Made by a program: the position numbers and the translations under genes. Shown here piece by piece: positions 7,706 to 14,111 of a stretch of 15,561 nt of DNA. A model generated the notes under the pieces. The model was not told where the DNA came from and made no database searches. It worked only from the letters and a program-made list of their open reading frames with translations. Numbering within the stretch: position 1 is the first letter of the stretch; every line of letters starts with the position of its first letter. Source of the DNA: JADHUC01 sp964617665 (GTDB lineage: Bacteria > Planctomycetota > Planctomycetia > Pirellulales > Pirellulaceae); the NCBI GenBank assembly GCA_964617665.1, contig CAZUAH010000316.1, forward strand, positions 1-15,561. Reading direction: 5' to 3'.

Positions 7706-8899
7706 TCATTCGGATCGACGAGGCGGCGTTGCACGGCCAACCACCGCGAATGCTGCGCGCGCCTGTGACGCGAGCCGTTCATAGAGTCTTGCGAAAGCAT
7801 GGGCCTGAGTCACGCCGTAGAGGGCGCCAGTACAGTGCTCGCCAAGCTCCAGACCGTATTCGTCACCAATCATCACTTCGATGGAACGCCCGCCGACGGC
7901 GCCTTCATGGTCCGCCAAAAGCAAGCCTTGTTCGATCGAATCGCTTACATGAATTTCGAACGCTCTGCCGTTAACCAGGTGCTTACAGATTTTGCTGGTG
8001 TCAAACGGGAGTGACTTTTCTCGCCGACGGACAATTTCGTCTTTGTCCGATCTCCCGAGCACGATTTGGTGAACTTCGCCGTCGGTAAACTCCCAGTTCT
8101 CCACGAGCTTCCAGTCTTTATGCGGATGGAAGGCATCGGCCCCTACTCGCACGACCATACCCTTCGGCCAGATCCCTTTTCGAGCCGCTTCGAGCAGCGT
8201 TTCTCGGGCCTTCCTCTCAGGTTCTGCAAACACAGCTTGGGCCTGTGAGGCCAGTTTCTCATACAACGTGGCAAAGTTGCGGGCGTGTGGTTCGAGGTAG
8301 CCCGGAGAAAGATGACTTTCGCCCAGGCGGATGACCGGAGTTTCGTCGACCAGGATTTCAATGCTCCGCTCCCCTTGATCATAGCCCTCAAGCGCTAACG
8401 CAAAGCGAACAGGTTCGCCCGCCCCCTTATTATCGCGAATCTCAAGTATCCTACCGTCCGCCAACTCGCGACAAAGGCGTTCGGAGTCAAATGGAAGCGA
8501 CTTATCGCGGCGGTAAATCACGCTGTTGCCCTTCACGCCTCTGACAATCCGATGAACTTTGTCAGAGGTGAATTCCCACGCCTCGCTGGATTTGTCCTCT
8601 TTGCTGGTGCCAGCTTTCCACAACATCTGTGACCACACTCGCACGACGACACCTGCAGGCAAACGACCGGCTTCGTCAGCCTGTTTAAGAAGCTTGCGGA
8701 CATCGACTTGCTGCCCGGATTGTCGAGTCGACGAAAGAGCCGTACCTGACTCATCCGCCGCATCTTCAATTGCCTTCTCTTCGGTTGTAGTGGGCGGTGC
8801 GGCGATGTCTCCGTCGGCTCGGAGCGCTGGCGCGAGAAAGATTGCAGCGACTATCAACGAGGATACGACAAGTATCGAGATAGGTTTCCTGCTTGGCAT
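7706..8899 (-). CDS. Exported protein of unknown function with two tandem copies of a ~160-residue domain
   Basis: A 397-residue protein I do not recognise. Residues 1-28 look like a signal peptide (ISILVVSSLIVAAIFLAPA, ending LRA), then a low-complexity linker rich in A, E, T and S to about 65. Two related units follow, about 69-226 and 234-387, offset by 161-162 residues. Matching blocks are GVVVRVW / GMVVRVG, WEFTSDKVHRIVRG / WEFTDGEVHQIVLG, RRDKSLPFDS / RRREKSLPFDT, GERSIEILV / GGRSIEVMI and LYEKLASQAQAVF / LYERLASQARAAF. So the gene arose by internal duplication and divergence. No catalytic motif, membrane segment after the signal, or lipobox is evident. The ATG at 8899 has only a modest GGAG two bases away and GAGG ten bases away. 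It sits 36 bp downstream of the FGE-like remnant on the same strand. It is probably periplasmic; no function is proposed. Confidence 0.8.
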   Translation of the reverse strand: MPSRKPISILVVSSLIVAAIFLAPALRADGDIAAPPTTTEEKAIEDAADESGTALSSTRQSGQQVDVRKLLKQADEAGRLPAGVVVRVWSQMLWKAGTSKEDKSSEAWEFTSDKVHRIVRGVKGNSVIYRRDKSLPFDSERLCRELADGRILEIRDNKGAGEPVRFALALEGYDQGERSIEILVDETPVIRLGESHLSPGYLEPHARNFATLYEKLASQAQAVFAEPERKARETLLEAARKGIWPKGMVVRVGADAFHPHKDWKLVENWEFTDGEVHQIVLGRSDKDEIVRRREKSLPFDTSKICKHLVNGRAFEIHVSDSIEQGLLLADHEGAVGGRSIEVMIGDEYGLELGEHCTGALYGVTQAHAFARLYERLASQARAAFAVVGRATPPRRSE

Positions 8900-8935
8900 C
8901 GCTCCAATACCTCGGATAGGGCAAGCTGGACTGAT

Positions 8936-9532
8936 CTACCGGAGTTTACTTGGACAGCGCCACTTTGAATTAGCCGTTTGGGCGCTAGCCCCAATTATTG
9001 CGGGAGGAACCGGGGCTAGCGCCCAAACGGCTAATGAGTTCAGGAAATCCAACGAAAAACAGTGTTTGATTTTCAAGGTGACGATGTCCAACTTGCCCGT
9101 AGTGGAAGTCGCCAAGACTTTCGGTGATTCACGGTGTCGGCCAAAACTCTCGGCGAATTTCGCTACTGGTACGTTCTCACCCGCCTTTTGGATTCGCATG
9201 CGGAACGTGCCGCCAGGTACGGGAACCATCTCGAATGAGACCGCGGTTCCAGGAATCGTCTTGCGATAGGGAACCATATACCCGCGTTCCGTTTCCACGT
9301 AGGGGCCCTTCGAGGGCTTCGTCGCGGAAAATCCGACGCCTTCTTCAGAACGGGCTGACGAAACAGCGGCCGACAGAATTGACAGGCAAACGAGTAGAGC
9401 GAATGATTGATAACCGTAGCGGGTTTTTCGCCCATTCGACCCATGATTCACGGCGCCGGAAACGCTATACCTAACTGCGACTCGCAGTAGCCAGTGAGAG
9501 TGACATCGGTAAATCATGCCGCATCCGATCAT
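8936..9532 (-). pseudogene. Truncated FGE/SUMF1-like gene remnant
   Basis: A 198-codon frame whose first half resembles the N-terminus of planctomycete FGE-sulfatase (SUMF1/EgtB/PvdO-like) proteins. It has a signal-like stretch (SFALLVCLSILSAAVSSARS), then GPYVETERGYMVPYRKTIPG and SFEMVPVPGGTFRM. In the family GGTFxMG is followed by about 200 residues holding the catalytic core. Here similarity stops right after GGTFRM, and the remaining about 85 codons include the reading of a 24-bp palindrome and show no FGE features. All catalytic residues are absent. The true start may be GTG 9451, just before the signal sequence; neither start has a strong ribosome-binding site. It may be a decayed gene whose 3' part was lost, perhaps with insertion of the palindrome. 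It could still be expressed as a short secreted protein, but it cannot be an active FGE. Confidence 0.55.
8969..9035. repeat. 24-bp perfect inverted repeat (palindromic intergenic element)
   Basis: The arm at 8969-8992 (starting attagccgtttgggcgctag) is exactly complementary to 9012-9035, with a 19-nt loop, giving a very stable hairpin. The core ggcgctagcc shares the cgctagcc core of the repeat at 3004-3023. Flanks tgaa and ttca continue the pairing imperfectly. It lies inside the tail of the FGE-like remnant. It fits a palindromic repeat class I recall as common in planctomycetes. Confidence 0.85.
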
Positions 9533-9676
9533 AATCGACTAACCGGACAAAGCCGACGGACTAAACCCACTTCTGTCGACCGGACTGGGCACGTCGAAGT
9601 AACGGGCCGACATTCCGACGCGCGCTGGGCAGCGCGAGACTGCCAACAAGCGACTGGTAGTCCCGACGCGTCGGCG

Positions 9677-9692
9677 CGGCCTCAGTAGGCCG
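9677..9692 (-). terminator. Small hairpin after the MFS gene, possible terminator
   Basis: cggcct (9677-9682), loop cagt, aggccg (9687-9692) form a perfect 6-bp stem starting 23 bases after the MFS stop on the minus strand. A second 6-bp stem, cgcgct/agcgcg, lies at 9621-9636. Neither has a following T-run. Confidence 0.25.
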
Positions 9693-9715
9693 ATCCCACA
9701 TCGCTTGCAGGCAGG

Positions 9716-10891
9716 TTACTTGAACAGGGCAAGCAGCGTGAGTGCGCCGGCCAATGTGATGGCTGCTGGTACGGACCAGATCTTCGACCACTGGAACTTG
9801 CCGTCCTGAGCGAACGTATCCATCACCACGCCGGCGAACTGCGTTCCCAGGAACAACCCGACACCCGCCGTGGCAGCAAAGATCAGGCCTTGCATCGAGC
9901 TGCGGATTGCTTCTGGTGCTTCGGCGACGAAGGTCTGACCGACAATCACAAAGAAGACGTAAGCCAACCCGTGGAACGGCTGAACGGCGACAATCAGCCA
10001 ACGCGGTTTCCCCGTCATGTAGATCTTGTAGAGCAGCACCCAGCAAACCGCGCCAAAGACCAGGGTTCCCTTGTGTCCCACGTTGCCAAGGAATGCCGCG
10101 AACAAGTAATACGTGGCCAGCGCTTGAGCGATCTGCGCCAGGGCCATCGACGCCGGAACGTGTTTGCTCGATATGCCCATGTCCTGCATGAATTGGGCGC
10201 TGCCGAGGAAATAGAACTGCATCAACCCAAACACCACAAGCGACACCAGCAAGAAGACCAGGAAGTTGAAATTGTCGATGTAGGCCAAGACACCTTCAAG
10301 CGGAAACCCCAACCCTTGTGGCTCCGTGGGCGAAGCGCGCCACAGAAAAATGCTCGCGAGGACCATCACTATCGACAGCGCTGATGCCAAATACAGGCAA
10401 TCCCGCCCGTCTCCCTCTTCCTTTCTGGTCATCCGCCAGCCCGTCAGCCCCCAACCAACCAATGCCCAGGCAACCGGCGCCCACAAGAATACCTTCCCTT
10501 GTGTGGCGCCATCGCCGGTCGCGGCGAACAGCACGGAGTTCACCAGCGGCAAGGTCGCCGCATAGCAGATCGAATAGCCGAGCATGGTGATTAGCATCGG
10601 CTTGAATTCGTTTTGTCGAGCTGCCACGAACAGCAGGATTGCGCCGACCAAATGTGCCACCAGGATCACCCACTCGGCATTCACGTAGCTGTCGGCGAAC
10701 CACCCCGCCAGCAATGGCATGAAGATGCATGCAATAGGCAGCGTGGCGTAGATCCAGCCGGTCTGTTTGCCGTTCAACTTCATTGGCCCCAACAGGCGAG
10801 CCGCCAACACGGGAGCCCACGCGCCCCAGATGGCATATTCCAGGAACATGACCGCGCTCAATGCGATGTACTTCTTTGTGTCAAGATCCAC
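9716..10891 (-). CDS. MFS transporter of the nucleoside:H+ symporter (NupG/XapB-like) family
   Basis: A 391-residue integral membrane protein with about 12 hydrophobic segments across its length. The N-terminal stretch SAVMFLEYAIWGAWAPVLAA matches the characteristic first helix of the nucleoside-proton symporter branch of the major facilitator superfamily (NupG, XapB). Other typical features are LPLLAGWFADSYV-like inter-helix signature (MPLLAGWFADSY) and a central loop of charged residues (RMTRKEEGDGRD). The family imports nucleosides or related small molecules with protons at the inner membrane; the real substrate is not certain, since planctomycete members are mostly uncharacterised. Start chosen as GTG 10891, six bases after GAGGAG, giving the family N-terminus directly. 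An ATG at 10969 would add 26 residues without a ribosome-binding site. It lies 159 bp downstream of the LRR gene on the same strand, so co-transcription is possible but not shown. Confidence 0.85.
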   Translation of the reverse strand: MDLDTKKYIALSAVMFLEYAIWGAWAPVLAARLLGPMKLNGKQTGWIYATLPIACIFMPLLAGWFADSYVNAEWVILVAHLVGAILLFVAARQNEFKPMLITMLGYSICYAATLPLVNSVLFAATGDGATQGKVFLWAPVAWALVGWGLTGWRMTRKEEGDGRDCLYLASALSIVMVLASIFLWRASPTEPQGLGFPLEGVLAYIDNFNFLVFLLVSLVVFGLMQFYFLGSAQFMQDMGISSKHVPASMALAQIAQALATYYLFAAFLGNVGHKGTLVFGAVCWVLLYKIYMTGKPRWLIVAVQPFHGLAYVFFVIVGQTFVAEAPEAIRSSMQGLIFAATAGVGLFLGTQFAGVVMDTFAQDGKFQWSKIWSVPAAITLAGALTLLALFK

Positions 10892-10897
10892 GTGACT

Positions 10898-10903
10898 CTC
10901 CTC
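10898..10903 (-). promoter_or_regulatory. Ribosome-binding site supporting the MFS GTG start
   Basis: On the minus strand GAGGAG is followed by six bases and GTG 10891. The next in-frame upstream ATG (10969) lacks any comparable site. Confidence 0.65.
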
Positions 10904-11050
10904 GCTACATTGTTCTGGAATGAAGAGGACCTGCGTCGCATCCGCGCCATGACGCACCGATCGACCCAAACAACGGCGTCATTCTAGATTAGTGCGATGC
11001 GAGGGAAAAGCGGATGCGACCGGGACGGTTCACAGAACACCGCGACAGCG

Positions 11051-13615
11051 TCAGGGCGAGGTGATGCAGTCTGGTAACGCCTGCTGAAGTTTTTTGACTC
11101 CGGCGTCGGTTACGTCGGTGAAATCCAAGACCAGCAGTTTCAGCTTGGTCAAACCTGACAGGTGCTCCAGGCCTGCATCGGATACCCGCGTCCAACGGAG
11201 CTGCAATTCTTCGAGAGCGCTCAGCCCGGCCAAGTTTCTTAGTCCCGAGTCGGTTACCCGGGTGTTCTGGAGGGTCAGACTTTTGAGCTTAGTCATCCCT
11301 TTCAGGTACTGTAGACCAGCGTCGGAAGTCTTGGTGTGGTCGAGCGCCAGCCTTTCGAGTTCGGTCAGTCCTTTCAAGTGCTCCAGGCCTGCATCGTCGA
11401 TTTTGGTAGTCTGCAAGTACAGCGATTCTAATTTCACGAGCCCCTTCAAATGCTTCAGTCCAGCCCCCGTGACTTCTGTGTGATCGACGAGTAGGTCTTT
11501 CAATTGGGTCAGTTCTGTGAGGTGTTCCAGACCAGCGTCGGTGATCTTGGTGCCCGAAAGGTTCAGGGCTTCAAGGTTCTTCAGCTCCCGAACATTCCTC
11601 AGCCCGATATCACTGACGGCGGTGTCGCCGAGATACAGACGTCGAAAATTCTTCAGCCCAACAACGTGTACCAATCCAGCGTCGGTGATTTGGTTGCGCG
11701 CAAACGACTCGCAATTGAGGTTCAGGGTCTCAAGCTTGGTAAACGCTTTCACATGTTCCAAATCGGCGTCCGCCACGGGTTTCCATAGGAAAGACACTTC
11801 CACGACGTTGTTGTCGCTATCGGTCTTGATCTTTCCGCCCAGCTTTTTGATCGCGGCCTTTGCGGCTTCCTGCTCGTCACTTGGTTCGACCAAGTCCTTG
11901 GGCGCAGTAGCGGCTGGCGGCACCTCGGCGGGCGGCTCGGCCTGACGAGCCTGGAGGTACTTGTGTGCCTTTTCCGCACTTTGCTTGGCGGATATGAAGC
12001 CGTCCGACGTTAGCTCGGAAAGAACTGGCAGGCTCTTTTCGGTCCCGATCACGCCCAGGATGGTCGCTGCGTGCCAGCGGACCCGTCCATCGCTCGATTC
12101 GGCGAGTTTGATCACAGCGTCTTCCGCGATGGGCCCCATTTCGATCAGAGCCGCCGTCGCCGCGTTGAGATGCGCTGGGAGCGCTGCGGCAACTGCCTCC
12201 GCGGCTTCCGGCGACGGGAACTTGCCCGCTGCAACAAGCAACCAGTTGTAGTATTCGCCTCTGCCTCCACGCTTCACCGCCTCGATGATGGCCGGCGCCT
12301 CTTTCTCGGTGGCCCAACGGCGGATTGATTGCGCGGCCGCATAACGTTGCCAGAAGTCCTCGCTGCCCAGCGCCTTGGCGATCTCGGCCGCAATCTCGGC
12401 CTGATAATCGGCGGGCTGCAGCGTCTTGATGTAGTACATCAGATCGCGACGTTGATTCCCCGTCCCATTCTGCAGTTTTTCGAGGAGTTTTAGCGACCGC
12501 GCCTCGTCGAGAACTTCAAACAGATTTGGAATCAGCCGCGTGCTTTCACTCGCTCGCCAAGCGTCCGCATTGGTCAAGTGGTAAGCGAATCTTACGGAGG
12601 TCTTGGCTGTGGTATCATCGCTGCTGGTTTGAATCGTTCCGTCGCCCTCCATGCGAAGCGGTATGTGTTGCTCGCGATCAAATGTAATCACCGAGTCGTA
12701 GTTCGCCTGAAACTCGCCGTCCACCGATTTCAACTCATAACGCCGGTGAAGCATTCGATGCTTGTCCGTGACTTCGCCCCAACGATACTCGCACCGCTCC
12801 GTCGCTGCTCGTTCCGACTCGACCGTGGTCTTCGGGGTTGACCGCGAAGAAAAGGGATCACGATTCGGTCCTCGGGGAGTCCGGATCACAATAGGACGAC
12901 GGAAATAGGGAAAAAACGAAGTTCTGTCCGGGGCGTCGATCCGCTTGGTCGCGACCCTAATGGAATCCTGGTGAACCCACGACGTTTCGTAATCGGCAAG
13001 CGGATCCAACGGTAACAAAGACAACGGCGTGAACATGAACGGAACACTGACGTCGTATTTGCCGGAGATGTACTCTCCACGCGTGTTGATCACGAGCGAT
13101 TCGTGTTCCGTCTTGTTCAAGTGCGATATCGCTCCTTCGCTGCCCATTTTGAATTTGCCGGAGCCCTTCATGTAGAGACTTCCGTGGTAGTCGACGTCTA
13201 ACCAGGGTGCATCGTCGGCCTTGTTCGCTTCCTCTTTTGGAAGCGCCGTGTATCCAACTCCCCCGTACAGCCAGAATGCGTCGTCGTCGCTGTCCTCTTT
13301 CAAACGTGCATCCAGTCGGTACGCGTAGTTGTACGTGACCCCCGGCTTGAACCCGTAGCGATACGGCAGATCACCGTCCTTCGATGCCTTCGTTCGCGCT
13401 TCGACGTAACGAACATCCTCCAGGCTCAGCTTCTCCAGCGGCACCTGAATCTGCTTGCCGTCGGCGCGTTTCAGGATCACGTCGCTGCCACGCAGTTCGA
13501 CGAATTCCGCTTCGACTTGTTGATTGCCGACACGAGCTCGCCATGTTCTGCCATCGGCGCACGCTGCTGCCGCCAGGAGAAGAAGCACCGCAGTGCAAAT
13601 CGAGTGGTAACTCAC
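11051..13615 (-). CDS. Exported SHD1-HEAT-LRR protein
   Basis: An 854-residue multidomain protein without a visible catalytic site. Residues 1-20 are a signal peptide (TAVLLLLAAAACA). About 23-75 is an SHD1 (SLA1 homology 1)-type module common in planctomycetes (RTWRARVGNQQVEAEFVEL to LEKLSLEDVRYVEA). About 85-380 is an unrecognised beta-rich region. About 400-575 is helical and HEAT-like (RYAAAQSIRRWA, RWHAATILGVIG, SLPVLSELTS). An Ala/Pro/Glu linker follows at about 577-600, and residues 614-854 are leucine-rich repeats of 24 residues with consensus xTDAGLxHLxGLTxLxxLxLxxT. Start chosen as GTG 13615 because AAAGGAGG ends five bases upstream; ATG 13633 would put that site inside the gene. 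A protein-binding or scaffold role in the periplasm is inferred from the module types. The upstream leader contains nested inverted repeats (13672-13740). Confidence 0.85.
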   Translation of the reverse strand: MSYHSICTAVLLLLAAAACADGRTWRARVGNQQVEAEFVELRGSDVILKRADGKQIQVPLEKLSLEDVRYVEARTKASKDGDLPYRYGFKPGVTYNYAYRLDARLKEDSDDDAFWLYGGVGYTALPKEEANKADDAPWLDVDYHGSLYMKGSGKFKMGSEGAISHLNKTEHESLVINTRGEYISGKYDVSVPFMFTPLSLLPLDPLADYETSWVHQDSIRVATKRIDAPDRTSFFPYFRRPIVIRTPRGPNRDPFSSRSTPKTTVESERAATERCEYRWGEVTDKHRMLHRRYELKSVDGEFQANYDSVITFDREQHIPLRMEGDGTIQTSSDDTTAKTSVRFAYHLTNADAWRASESTRLIPNLFEVLDEARSLKLLEKLQNGTGNQRRDLMYYIKTLQPADYQAEIAAEIAKALGSEDFWQRYAAAQSIRRWATEKEAPAIIEAVKRGGRGEYYNWLLVAAGKFPSPEAAEAVAAALPAHLNAATAALIEMGPIAEDAVIKLAESSDGRVRWHAATILGVIGTEKSLPVLSELTSDGFISAKQSAEKAHKYLQARQAEPPAEVPPAATAPKDLVEPSDEQEAAKAAIKKLGGKIKTDSDNNVVEVSFLWKPVADADLEHVKAFTKLETLNLNCESFARNQITDAGLVHVVGLKNFRRLYLGDTAVSDIGLRNVRELKNLEALNLSGTKITDAGLEHLTELTQLKDLLVDHTEVTGAGLKHLKGLVKLESLYLQTTKIDDAGLEHLKGLTELERLALDHTKTSDAGLQYLKGMTKLKSLTLQNTRVTDSGLRNLAGLSALEELQLRWTRVSDAGLEHLSGLTKLKLLVLDFTDVTDAGVKKLQQALPDCITSP
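11114..11689 (-). repeat. Eight tandem 72-bp LRR-coding units
   Basis: Eight consecutive 24-codon leucine-rich-repeat units without indels, each beginning with a TDAGL-type block such as ITDAGLEHL. A ninth, longer unit (29 residues, extra CESFARNQ) precedes them at 11690-11776 and a partial cap follows to the stop. The regular 72-base period is coding and should not be taken for a CRISPR or satellite. Confidence 0.85.
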
Positions 13616-13620
13616 GACAA

Positions 13621-13628
13621 CCTCCTTT
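13621..13628 (-). promoter_or_regulatory. Ribosome-binding site deciding the LRR-protein GTG start
   Basis: AAAGGAGG on the minus strand is followed by TTGTC and GTG 13615. It lies between the in-frame ATG 13633 and this GTG, which favours the GTG as the initiation codon. Confidence 0.75.
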
Positions 13629-13671
13629 TGCATCTTCCTTCACGGATCATCGGGGAGGCGAGAATGGTGTG

Positions 13672-13740
13672 CCTGGGGTCGAACGCAGTGAACTCGCAGA
13701 GCGGGTTCGCGATGAAGCTCCATCCTGCCAGAACCCCAGG
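13672..13740. repeat. Nested inverted repeat in the leader of the LRR gene
   Basis: The outer arms cctggggt (13672-13679) and accccagg (13733-13740) pair perfectly. Within them gaactcgc (13690-13697) and gcgggttc (13701-13708) pair at 7 of 8 positions with a 3-nt loop. The element ends 57 bases upstream of the LRR start codon, so it could fold in that gene's 5' leader, or it could be another dispersed repeat. Confidence 0.45.
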
Positions 13741-14019
13741 ACATGAGTATATCGACACGTCCAGGTCAGGCAAACACGCTCAGGCATTACAAGTTCGTAT
13801 TGGCCGGGGCACTGCCCGCCTCCGCTTCCAGAACGCTCGCCCGTTTGCCCGTTGGACGTTGCCATGACGGTTCGTGTACAGACGAGTCAACAGCACATGG
13901 GTTCCCACTTGCACAGCCTCGAATGGCCTTTGGCGGTACCTGATCATGTCGCCCGTGTATCTTGGTGATCGCCAACTGACCGACGACCTAAGACTCTGAA
14001 GTAGAAGCGGTTTCGAGAC

Positions 14020-14089
14020 CGGGAGGGCGAGGCTCCGGCCGAGCCGAATCCACGGGAATGCGCGGCTCAGCAGGAGCTTCGCCCTCCCG
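14020..14089. repeat. 25-bp imperfect inverted repeat (planctomycete-type palindromic element)
   Basis: The arm 14021-14045 (starting gggagggcgaggctcc) pairs with 14064-14088 at 22 of 25 positions, with an 18-nt loop; a further C:G pair closes it at 14020/14089. I recall this sequence type as a frequent intergenic repeat in planctomycetes that gives spurious peptides such as GEAPAEPR. It begins 23 bases after the RND stop codon, where it could also act as a transcript-end hairpin. Confidence 0.8.
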
Positions 14090-14111
14090 AAAAGCAGATC
14101 TGAGATACCCT

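Larger units (their letters stand above)
13616..14111. other. Gene-free stretch between the RND and LRR genes
   Basis: These 496 bases hold no convincing gene. Short open frames here have no ribosome-binding site or recognisable protein features, and some simply read through the palindrome at 14020-14089. The stretch contains the LRR gene's ribosome-binding site, the nested inverted repeat at 13672-13740 and the palindrome at 14020-14089. The part between about 13745 and 14015 shows nothing I can name. No clear sigma-70 promoter was seen. Confidence 0.6.

Noticed and set aside
7579..7800. N-terminal extension of the aldolase to ATG 7800
   Set aside because: The added 74 residues resemble no DapA-family N-terminus and overlap the preceding gene; a strong ribosome-binding site supports 7578.
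9561..10046. 161-codon minus-strand open frame overlapping the 3' end of the MFS gene
   Set aside because: Out-of-frame reading of the membrane-protein gene with no start signal or domain.
11114..11776. Regular 72-base repeats that could suggest a CRISPR or satellite
   Set aside because: The units are coding leucine-rich repeats in frame and have no constant-repeat/variable-spacer pattern.
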